Below the pieces are notes generated by a model. The model was not told the DNA's origin. It did not search any database and saw nothing but the letters and a program-made list of their open reading frames with translations. From assembly GCA_012510335.1 (NCBI GenBank), contig JAAZIF010000234.1, positions 1 through 5,122 of the forward strand: a stretch of 5,122 bases of DNA, read 5' to 3'. Shown here in pieces: positions 1 through 4,513 of this stretch (position 1 is the stretch's first letter; each line of letters starts with the position of its first letter). This DNA comes from Methanomicrobiales archaeon (GTDB lineage: Archaea; Halobacteriota; Methanomicrobia; Methanomicrobiales; Methanoculleaceae). The translations under genes were made by a program, and so were the position numbers.

Positions 1-740
1 ATGCAGAGGCGGTCCTTATGGGTGAACTTCATCCCGTCGCCTATGATTGCGCCGTTGTTTAAGATGTTATGATGGGTCAGGACGACTCCCTTAGGAAACC
101 CGGTGGTTCCGCTCGTGTACTGTATGTTGACCGCATCATCAAAGTCAAGTGACTCCTCCCGTTCCCGGAGCTCATCGGGGCTTATGAGCGCGGCCTTCTC
201 GATGAGATCATCCCAGGTGTACATGCCGTTGTAGGGGATGTCACCGAGGAATACGACGTTCTTCAGGAACGGGAATTTATCGCAGTTGACCCTGCCGGGC
301 TTTGCCTCAAACGCCTCGGGGCAGGACTCGTAGAACATACCGACGTAATCCGATGTCTTGAACCGTCCCTGGAGGATTAGCGTCTGGACCTCGGACTGCT
401 TGATGGCATACTCAAACTCGTACGTCCTGTAGGCCGGGTTTATGTTCACCATGATGGCACCTATCTTTGCGGTGGCAAACTGGATCTGCACCCACTCCGC
501 GTAATTCAGCGCCCATATTGCGACCCGGTCCCCGCGCTCCACGTCGATCGCCATGAGTGCGCGCGCCAGGGTGTTGACCTCGCGAAGAAACTCTGCATAC
601 GTCCACCTGATGCCCTGGTGGACCGATATGACTGCATCGCTATCAGGATGCGCCGCTGCTATTCGATTCAGCATCTCGCCGATGGTGATGCCGAGCAGGG
701 GTTTTTGTGAGCTCCCGCACGCGTAACTGCCCTCTACCAT
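1..740 (-). CDS. AMP-dependent acyl-CoA synthetase (ANL superfamily), N-terminal part, cut by window edge
   Basis: Reading down from an ATG at 740 gives 246 open codons to the left edge, so the C-terminal half is outside the window. ANL enzymes activate a carboxylic acid with ATP to an acyl-adenylate and then transfer the acyl group to CoA. Residues 208-218 read YTSGTTGFPKG, the Ser/Thr/Gly-rich P-loop (A3) motif of the superfamily. Earlier parts fit the FadD-like subgroup: TIGEMLNRIAAAHPD near 19-33, the WTYAEF segment near 46-51, and GDRVAIWALNYAEW near 70-83. The acid substrate cannot be read from this half; a fatty, aryl or short-chain acid is possible. The ATG at 740 is the only start codon in frame before the ATG at 674, and it keeps the conserved TIGEML segment. 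No Shine-Dalgarno sequence precedes it, so the mRNA may be leaderless. The gene is divergent from the tRNA-Trp gene. Family assignment is strong, substrate unknown. Confidence 0.93.
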   Translation of the reverse strand, partial: MVEGSYACGSSQKPLLGITIGEMLNRIAAAHPDSDAVISVHQGIRWTYAEFLREVNTLARALMAIDVERGDRVAIWALNYAEWVQIQFATAKIGAIMVNINPAYRTYEFEYAIKQSEVQTLILQGRFKTSDYVGMFYESCPEAFEAKPGRVNCDKFPFLKNVVFLGDIPYNGMYTWDDLIEKAALISPDELREREESLDFDDAVNIQYTSGTTGFPKGVVLTHHNILNNGAIIGDGMKFTHKDRLC

Positions 741-742
741 TC

Positions 743-750
743 TATATAAA
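743..750 (-). promoter_or_regulatory. TATA-like box directly upstream of the acyl-CoA synthetase start
   Basis: On the minus strand these bases read TTTATATA, a near-perfect archaeal TATA box, but they end only 2 bases before the ATG at 740. Transcription about 25 bases downstream would then start inside the predicted coding region. A second AT-rich site on the same strand at 765-773 (TCATATATC) lies about 29 bases before the ATG and would suit a leaderless mRNA. On the plus strand the same bases read TATATAAA, so this box could also serve transcription toward the tRNA. Which site is used cannot be decided from sequence. Confidence 0.4.
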
Positions 751-793
751 TGGGATGGATCACCGATATATGATTACTGGTTTCTTCCAGCAC

Positions 794-803
794 AATACTT
801 ATG
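794..803 (+). promoter_or_regulatory. Candidate TATA box of the tRNA-Trp gene
   Basis: The AT-rich stretch AATACTTATG is centred about 32 bases before the tRNA 5' end at 831. That is suitable for an archaeal box A giving a very short 5' leader to be removed by RNase P. The match to the TTTATATA consensus is imperfect. The better-matching TATATAAA at 743-750 is a competing candidate and would give a leader of roughly 55-60 nt. Confidence 0.4.
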
Positions 804-830
804 TTGCATGGCGTCAACCATATGAAGAGC

Positions 831-983
831 GGGGTCGTGGCCAAGCCCGGAATGGCGACGGGCTCCAGCGGTCTTTGCACGTGATGAACAATGGGTCTCC
901 TGATCGTTAGATGATGACCCGTTGGAGCACTGATGCATGTCGGAGAGACCCGTCGATCGTGAGTTCAAATCTCACCGACCCCA
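831..983 (+). tRNA. trnW: tRNA-Trp (CCA anticodon) with a 79-nt archaeal intron
   Basis: All arms can be folded by eye. The acceptor stem is GGGGTCG (831-837) with CGACCCC (976-982) and discriminator A at 983. The D stem is GCCA/TGGC (840-843, 853-856), with the invariant GG at 849-850. The anticodon stem is ACGGG (858-862) with CCCGT (949-953). The T arm is GTGAG-TTCAAAT-CTCAC (959-975). The anticodon loop begins C32 T33 C34 C35 A36 G37 (863-868), giving anticodon CCA, which is tryptophan. The intron is 869-947, at the usual 37/38 position. Its ends form a canonical bulge-helix-bulge: exon CTCC (863-866) pairs with intron GGAG (942-945), flanked by 3-nt bulges AG|C (867-869) and AG|A (946-948), with cuts after the second bulge base. 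The spliced tRNA is 74 nt with position 39 a C. The 3' CCA is not encoded. A T-rich run at 986-992 follows directly. Confidence 0.96.
869..947 (+). ncRNA. Box C/D guide RNA embedded in the tRNA-Trp intron
   Basis: The intron contains box C GTGATGA (881-887), box D' CTGA (900-903), box C' ATGATGA (911-917) and box D CTGA (930-933). Both spacers are exactly 12 nt, the usual archaeal spacing. TGCA at 876-879 pairs with TGCA at 934-937 to close the C/D terminal stem. By the rule that the base paired to the fifth guide nucleotide upstream of D or D' is methylated, the D guide (G925) targets C34, the wobble base of the anticodon. The D' guide (G895) targets C39. The D-guide duplex covers 919-928 with 862-871, including one G-U pair. 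The D' duplex covers 891-899 with 945-953, including one G-U pair. Box C/D introns guiding 2'-O-methylation of residues 34 and 39 are known for euryarchaeal tRNA-Trp; this copy fits that family, with C in place of the usual U at 39. The RNA should bind L7Ae, Nop5 and fibrillarin. Confidence 0.93.
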
Positions 984-985
984 CG

Positions 986-992
986 TTTTCTT
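986..992 (+). terminator. T-rich terminator after tRNA-Trp
   Basis: TTTTCTT begins 3 bases after the discriminator base, as expected for an archaeal oligo-T termination signal. There is no separate hairpin beyond the tRNA itself. Confidence 0.5.
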
Positions 993-1018
993 CTATCTGT
1001 CACTCCGCACCTTCTCAG

Positions 1019-1045
1019 ACCCCCCGGATCGCCCGGCAGGGGGGT
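1019..1045. repeat. Perfect 7-bp inverted repeat (hairpin)
   Basis: ACCCCCC (1019-1025) and GGGGGGT (1039-1045) are exact reverse complements around a 13-nt loop that is itself GC-rich. This is the first of the series of inverted repeats between the tRNA and fae-hps. No T-run follows on either strand, so it is not a classical terminator. Confidence 0.65.
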
Positions 1046-1062
1046 GTTGCTGCTACGTGAAA

Positions 1063-1105
1063 CCCGGGGAGGCCGGCCATGAACACGCCCCGGGAAGTGG
1101 GCGTG
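1063..1105. repeat. Overlapping, mutually exclusive inverted repeats
   Basis: CCCGGGG (1063-1069) pairs with CCCCGGG (1088-1094). Separately, CACGCCC (1084-1090) pairs with GGGCGTG (1099-1105). Bases 1088-1090 belong to both stems, so an RNA could form only one at a time. This is the arrangement expected of a conformational switch, though chance is not excluded in such GC-rich DNA. Confidence 0.5.
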
Positions 1106-1149
1106 CAGTCCTGTATCCCGCATGACAACCGGGAGGAAGTAGATCACGA

Positions 1150-1168
1150 GCACCCGGCATCCGGGTGC
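1150..1168. repeat. Perfect 8-bp hairpin with 3-nt loop
   Basis: GCACCCGG (1150-1157) and CCGGGTGC (1161-1168) flank the loop CAT. It is the strongest single hairpin in the gap. No oligo-T follows on either strand. Confidence 0.65.
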
Positions 1169-1175
1169 GGGGGGC

Positions 1176-1224
1176 GCCTGCAGAGAGCACCGGGTCGCTC
1201 TCCTCAAAAAAATCTGCTGCAGGC
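1176..1224. repeat. Nested inverted repeats enclosing an A7 run
   Basis: An outer 8-bp stem, GCCTGCAG (1176-1183) with CTGCAGGC (1217-1224), encloses an inner hairpin AGAGC (1184-1188) with GCTCT (1197-1201) and a run of seven A at 1206-1212. On the minus strand the A run is T7, but it precedes the hairpin, which is the wrong order for an intrinsic terminator. Confidence 0.6.
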
Positions 1225-1250
1225 ACCATTGTGGGCCGATCCGGGAGGTC

Positions 1251-1258
1251 TTTTAATA
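1251..1258 (+). promoter_or_regulatory. TATA box of fae-hps
   Basis: TTTTAATA stands out in GC-rich DNA, preceded by purine-rich CGGGAGG (1242-1248) that could act as BRE. It would start transcription near 1280 and leave a short leader of about 20 nt containing the ribosome-binding site. A second AT-rich site, TATATTT at 1270-1276, is less well placed for a leadered mRNA. Confidence 0.6.
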
Positions 1259-1287
1259 GATAACGCACCTATATTTCTGCAGTATCT

Positions 1288-1292
1288 GAGGG
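1288..1292 (+). promoter_or_regulatory. Shine-Dalgarno site of fae-hps
   Basis: GAGGG lies 7 bases before the ATG at 1300. It supports this start, which also agrees with the usual N-terminus of archaeal Fae-Hps proteins. Confidence 0.75.
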
Positions 1293-1299
1293 CATCTGT

Positions 1300-2481
1300 A
1301 TGTATCTCATCGGTGAAGCATTGGTTGGAGACGGTGCAGAACTCGCGCACATAGATCTGATAATGGGGAATAAAGAGGGTGCGGTGGGGCAGGCGTTTGC
1401 AAACTCGCTCTCGCAGCTCTCAAAGGGGCACACGCCGCTCCTTGCGGTCATCAGGCCGAACCTGCCGACGAAGCCCTCGACGCTCGTCATACCAAAGGTC
1501 ACACTGGGGAAGGAGTACCAGGTGAACCAGATGTTCGGGCCGGTCCAGGCGGCGGTGGCCAAAGCCGTCGCCGACTCGCTTGAGGAAGGCGTCTTTGAGG
1601 GGATCGATATCGAGGATACGGTGATCATGGCAAGCGTCTTCCTCCATCCAACCGCGGAGGATTACAATAAGATATACCGGTTCAACTACGGGGCGATGAA
1701 ACTTGCCCTCCGGCGGGCTCTCGACCGATTCCCGGACGCCGATACGCTCATACACGAGAAAGACCGGACCGCCCATGCGGTCATGGGGTTCAAGGTGCAG
1801 AGGCTCTGGGATCCGCCGTACCTGCAGGTCGCCATAGATCTCGTCGAGAAAAACCGCATGCGAAGAGTCCTTGAAGACCTGCCACAGAATGACCACCTGA
1901 TCATCGAGGCCGGGACGCCCCTGATCAAGAAGTTCGGACTCTCTATCATATCAGAGATCCGTGAGATCCGCCCGGACGCCTTCATAGTCGCCGACTTAAA
2001 GACGCTTGACACCGGGAACCTTGAAGCCAGGATGACCGCCGATGCCGGCGCCGATGCCGTGGTGATCTCCGGTCTTGCACCCATCTCCACCATCGAGAAG
2101 GCCATCATCGACACCCGGAAGACCGGCATCTACACGGTGGTGGATATGCTAAACGTCAGTGATCCGGTGGCGGTCGTCGAGCACCTTGCGGTGAAACCTG
2201 ATGTTGTGGAGCTCCATAGAGGGATCGATGTGGAGGATGCCGATCATGCCTGGGGGGATATACCGGCGATCAAGAAGGCGGGCGGCGAGCGGATGCTGGT
2301 TGCGACGGCAGGAGGCATCAGGCAGCACGTCGTGAAGGATGCGCTCCACGCCGGCGCCGATATACTCGTCGTCGGCCGTGCCATCACCGCAAGCAAGAAC
2401 ATAAAGAACGCGGCAGAAGAGTTCCTCCAGAAGATGAATACCGAAGAGATCGACCAGTTCAGGATCATGACCGACTTTTAG
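1300..2481 (+). CDS. fae-hps: Bifunctional formaldehyde-activating enzyme / 3-hexulose-6-phosphate synthase (Fae-Hps)
   Basis: 393 residues in two fused domains, the usual archaeal arrangement. Residues 1-161 are Fae, which condenses formaldehyde with tetrahydromethanopterin to methylene-H4MPT. GEALVGDG (5-12) is followed by AHIDL (16-20), whose H17 matches the catalytic histidine of characterised Fae, and by the conserved NQMFGP segment (76-81). Residues 162-393 are Hps, of the orotidine-monophosphate-decarboxylase superfamily. They contain EAGTPLIK (203-210), the metal-binding D-x-K-x-x-D as DLKTLD (232-237), ELHRGID (304-310), and the C-terminal phosphate-binding ATAGGI (335-340) and VVGRAI (357-362). 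In archaea Hps is thought to run in the direction that makes ribulose 5-phosphate and formaldehyde for pentose synthesis, with Fae capturing the toxic product. The partner isomerase Phi is not in this window. The enzyme should be cytosolic. The gene is monocistronic, with its own promoter, ribosome-binding site and T-rich terminator. No key residue appears to be missing. Confidence 0.97.
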   Translation: MYLIGEALVGDGAELAHIDLIMGNKEGAVGQAFANSLSQLSKGHTPLLAVIRPNLPTKPSTLVIPKVTLGKEYQVNQMFGPVQAAVAKAVADSLEEGVFEGIDIEDTVIMASVFLHPTAEDYNKIYRFNYGAMKLALRRALDRFPDADTLIHEKDRTAHAVMGFKVQRLWDPPYLQVAIDLVEKNRMRRVLEDLPQNDHLIIEAGTPLIKKFGLSIISEIREIRPDAFIVADLKTLDTGNLEARMTADAGADAVVISGLAPISTIEKAIIDTRKTGIYTVVDMLNVSDPVAVVEHLAVKPDVVELHRGIDVEDADHAWGDIPAIKKAGGERMLVATAGGIRQHVVKDALHAGADILVVGRAITASKNIKNAAEEFLQKMNTEEIDQFRIMTDF

Positions 2482-2497
2482 GCGGTCATTATCACCC

Positions 2498-2506
2498 TTT
2501 TTTCTT
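2498..2506 (+). terminator. Oligo-T terminator of fae-hps
   Basis: TTTTTT (2498-2503) followed by C and TT starts 16 bases after the stop codon. It has no strong hairpin before it, which is typical of archaeal termination. Confidence 0.6.
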
Positions 2507-2599
2507 CCCCCGGTATATCCCCCTGGAGTCTCTCCTGCACCGCCTCGCCCGATGAACCGCCCATGCGGCCTCCCGGCGCAGGCAGGGTTGCAGCCCCTG

Positions 2600-2646
2600 C
2601 TCACCCTGTCCGGTGAGAGACCTGCGGGGAACCATAACGCCCCGCA
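2600..2646. repeat. Two adjacent hairpins in the convergent intergenic region
   Basis: CTCACC (2600-2605) pairs with GGTGAG (2612-2617). TGCGGGG (2623-2629) pairs with CCCCGCA (2640-2646). They lie between the ends of fae-hps and the nitroreductase gene, past the terminators of both. The same region also has an 11-bp direct repeat CTCCTGCACCG (2532-2542 and 2662-2672) and a GC palindrome, AGGCCC/GGGCCT (2686-2698). I see no gene in 2482-2739. Confidence 0.45.
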
Positions 2647-2706
2647 ACCGAACCTCTCGCCCTCCTGCACCGTGATACGAGGATCAGGCCCCGGGCCTCA
2701 GGAATG

Positions 2707-2713
2707 AAAAAAA
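2707..2713 (-). terminator. Oligo-T terminator of the nitroreductase gene
   Basis: On the minus strand a run of seven T lies 26 bases beyond the nitroreductase stop codon. It is a simple archaeal-type stop signal for the minus-strand cluster. Confidence 0.6.
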
Positions 2714-2739
2714 GAGTCTTTAAATGTATTAGACAAAAC

Positions 2740-3270
2740 TTAGTCTTCTTCCTCGTAGCGCTCGAAGAACGTGACCTCATCGAGAACCTTCTTCTTTGCG
2801 ATATCGATCTCCTCGGGGTATCCCGCCGGCACGAGCGAGACGAGCGTGTACTCCTCCGGGACGTCGAGGAGCTTCCTGACATCCTCGGCGTAGCCCTTCC
2901 TCTCCCCTGCAACCCAGCAGGATCCGACCCCCCACGCCTGGAGGGCGAGGATGATCTGGGTCGTCGCGGCGCAGCAGTCCTCGAGATAGTACTCCGCATC
3001 CTTCTTCCCGAAGACGGCAAAGCAGATGGGCGCATCGGCGATGAATCTCGCGTTCGCTGCAAGGCCTGCGATCGCCTGTAGCGTCTCACGGTTCTGGATT
3101 GTCCCGAAGAGCCAGGGCTGCTCGTTCCTGGCGGTCGGGGCGAGCCGCGCGCAGTCGAGGGCATCCTTGATGGTCTTCTCCTCGATGGGGCTGTCCTTGT
3201 ACTTCCGCACGCTATGCCTGCTCCTGATCACGGTGACACCGAGATTAACCGTTCCACCAATCGGACTCAT
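2740..3270 (-). CDS. Nitroreductase-family FMN oxidoreductase
   Basis: A 176-residue protein of the nitroreductase fold, whose members are usually homodimers that bind FMN and reduce small electron acceptors with NAD(P)H. Visible motifs: SRHSVRKYKD (17-26), the N-terminal arginine and serine segment that contacts the FMN phosphate; LAPTARNEQPW (43-53), the family's P-[ST]-A-x-N-x-Q-P-W; LALQAWGVGSCWVAG (108-122), the second flavin-contact region; and PAGYPEE (148-154) near the end. It is at the short end of the family and has no ferredoxin-like extension. The ATG at 3270 has no ribosome-binding site but lies about 28 bases from a TATA-like box, fitting a leaderless mRNA. A GTG at 3231, with GGTG 5 bases before it, would give a 163-residue protein starting just before IRSRHSVRKY and is a serious alternative. 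The substrate is unknown. It follows the TraB gene on the same strand after 46 bases. Confidence 0.92.
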   Translation of the reverse strand: MSPIGGTVNLGVTVIRSRHSVRKYKDSPIEEKTIKDALDCARLAPTARNEQPWLFGTIQNRETLQAIAGLAANARFIADAPICFAVFGKKDAEYYLEDCCAATTQIILALQAWGVGSCWVAGERKGYAEDVRKLLDVPEEYTLVSLVPAGYPEEIDIAKKKVLDEVTFFERYEEED

Positions 3271-3290
3271 GCAACGATGGTGGGCACTCC

Positions 3291-3317
3291 AGGCCTAAAT
3301 AACTTGGGGATAGGCCT
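3291..3317 (-). promoter_or_regulatory. Inverted repeat around a TATA-like box before the nitroreductase gene
   Basis: AGGCCTA (3291-3297) and TAGGCCT (3311-3317) are exact reverse complements 13 bases apart. Their interval, read on the minus strand, includes the AT-rich GTTATTTAG that would place a start site near the ATG at 3270. The dyad could be an operator over a promoter, or an RNA hairpin at the end of the TraB message; its outer arm reaches the TraB stop codon. No T-run follows it on the minus strand, so a classical terminator is less likely. Confidence 0.4.
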
Positions 3318-4513
3318 CAGAAGAGACCCTGCAGCGTCTGCAGCATGTTCGCAAAGCCGTCGCCGACGACCACGGTAGGGTCGATCCCGAGGACCGGGAA
3401 GATGAATATGAAGTAGGCGAAGGTTCCGATGGTGCTCCCGACGTTTGCAAGGGCCGCGACAAGCACCACCCGGAAGAGCGGGATCCGCCGCATCTCAGAG
3501 AATGTCCCGGCATCGAGGATCTGCCGGAGCTCTCCTGTGGTGGGTTTTCGGATCTTCGCCTCGACTATGGCAGCAAACCATCCCGCCGCAAGCGCCGGGT
3601 TGAGCGATGTCAGCCAGGAGACACCAAACGCCGTGACGGCCGATAGGAGGTGCCCGCCGGCGAGCAGCGTGAACCCGGCGCTCAGGACACCGTTGATCAG
3701 GATCCAGTATACGAGGGCCGCGAGCAGGACATCAAACCCCACCCCCGAGAAGGCTATGGCGGCGATCAGGAGGATGAAGAGGAGGGTGACGCCTGCCCCT
3801 ATGATCTTCGCCCACGGCAGCCTCTTCACATCAGCTGTCAGGGATGGGAGCGGCGGCAGCGTCTCCGGCGCATCGAGATAGCGCTGCACACCCTGGATAT
3901 GCCCGGCGCCGACGACCGCAAGCACACGCTCGTAGCGGGCATTGAGCATCAGGATCTGGTGGGCGAGGTAGGCATCCCGTTCATCGATCAGGGCCTGAGC
4001 ACCTCGAGGGGAGAACCTCCGGAACTCCTCCATCGCCGCGCTCACCACATCCTGGTTCGTGAGCTCGTCCACATCGAACTCCTGCCCCTCGATGCCCACG
4101 AACGAGTAGAGGAGGGCACCGATTAGTTTGATCTTCTCCCAGATCCGCATCTTACCCCAGAACCGCGAGAGAGTTATCGCTATATCCCGGTCGATGAGGG
4201 CTATGGGTTTCTGGTGAGCCTCAGCCTCCTCGATTGCGGCCAGCATCTCTGCACCGGGTTTCACGCCGGTCTCAGCGCCGATCCGCTGCTGGATGAAGGC
4301 AAGCACCCACTGGACGAGGAGCTGGCCGAAGTTCCCGCCTTTCAGGATCTCGGTGATCGGGGGATCGGGGGTCTCCTCTGTAAGCGATATAAGCCGGCCC
4401 CGGTCGAGTTCGATACCGATTATATCGGGCTGGAACTCCTCGATGGCGGACCGGACATCCTCAACACTCTTCTGCGAGACGTGAGCCGTCCCGACGAGAC
4501 GGATCTCAGCCAT
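3317..4513 (-). CDS. TraB/PrgY (TIKI-like) family protein with C-terminal membrane domain
   Basis: 398 residues from the ATG at 4513. The N-terminal half is a TraB/PrgY domain, related to TIKI metalloproteases and to the enterococcal pheromone-shutdown protein PrgY. It has the first G-x-x-H motif as GTAHVS (8-13, H11), IGIELDRGR (32-40), LIDERDAYLAHQI (175-187), and the second G-x-x-H as VVGAGHIQG (200-208, H205). These two histidines and E35 are the likely metal or active-site residues. The C-terminal half is hydrophobic, with probable membrane segments near 236-256, 260-283, 285-303 and 347-374, plus a soluble stretch near 318-345. The protein should be membrane-anchored with its N-terminal domain on one face. 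No archaeal function is established; a peptidase-like or signalling role is an inference. The ATG was preferred to the TTG immediately before it; GGTG about 5 bases upstream is a possible ribosome-binding site. It overlaps the upstream gene by 8 bases. Confidence 0.92.
   Translation of the reverse strand: MAEIRLVGTAHVSQKSVEDVRSAIEEFQPDIIGIELDRGRLISLTEETPDPPITEILKGGNFGQLLVQWVLAFIQQRIGAETGVKPGAEMLAAIEEAEAHQKPIALIDRDIAITLSRFWGKMRIWEKIKLIGALLYSFVGIEGQEFDVDELTNQDVVSAAMEEFRRFSPRGAQALIDERDAYLAHQILMLNARYERVLAVVGAGHIQGVQRYLDAPETLPPLPSLTADVKRLPWAKIIGAGVTLLFILLIAAIAFSGVGFDVLLAALVYWILINGVLSAGFTLLAGGHLLSAVTAFGVSWLTSLNPALAAGWFAAIVEAKIRKPTTGELRQILDAGTFSEMRRIPLFRVVLVAALANVGSTIGTFAYFIFIFPVLGIDPTVVVGDGFANMLQTLQGLF

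Larger units (their letters stand above)
984..1299. other. Gene-free stretch dense in GC-rich inverted repeats
   Basis: I find no credible protein gene here; the open frames look like by-products of high GC content and one overlaps the start of fae-hps. From the left the stretch holds the tRNA terminator and then a series of inverted repeats (1019-1045, 1063-1094 or 1084-1105, 1150-1168, 1176-1224), and it ends with the fae-hps promoter at 1251-1258. The repeats could be a structured non-coding RNA, a processed leader, or an array of protein-binding dyads. I looked for signature sequences of SRP RNA (the GGAAGG / GAGCAGCC helix 8 loop) and RNase P RNA (GAGGAAAGTCC and ACAGAATCCGG-like blocks) on both strands and did not find them. 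Confidence 0.6.

Noticed and set aside
707..910. Plus-strand open frame running into the tRNA-Trp gene
   Set aside because: It covers the divergent promoter and most of the tRNA and intron. The RNA gene is certain, so this frame is accidental.
1183..1212. Intrinsic terminator formed by the 1184-1201 hairpin and the 1206-1212 homopolymer
   Set aside because: On the plus strand the run is A, not T. On the minus strand the T run comes before the hairpin, so the order is wrong on both strands.
1010..1225. SRP 7S RNA or RNase P RNA in the inverted-repeat block
   Set aside because: A structured RNA of suitable size would fit, but the conserved SRP helix 8 loop and the RNase P core blocks are not seen on either strand. 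GGGAGGAAGTAGATC (1130-1144) only superficially resembles an RNase P motif.
1079..1354. Plus-strand open frame of 91 codons before fae-hps
   Set aside because: It crosses the fae-hps promoter, ribosome-binding site and start codon in another frame, and its sequence looks like translated inverted repeats.
1420..1896. Long open frame antisense to the Fae domain of fae-hps (158 codons)
   Set aside because: It mirrors a strongly supported gene, shows no recognisable domain and has no promoter or ribosome-binding site. It is a by-product of GC-rich codon use.
2149..2670. Minus-strand open frame of 173 codons overlapping the Hps domain and the convergent gap
   Set aside because: About two-thirds of it lies antisense to fae-hps, it crosses terminators and hairpins, and its composition resembles no protein family I recognise.
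2532..2672. Direct repeat CTCCTGCACCG (2532-2542, 2662-2672) as a sign of a mobile element or attachment site
   Set aside because: Only 11 bases match, there is no integrase, transposase or terminal inverted repeat between the copies, and similar short repeats are expected in GC-rich intergenic DNA.
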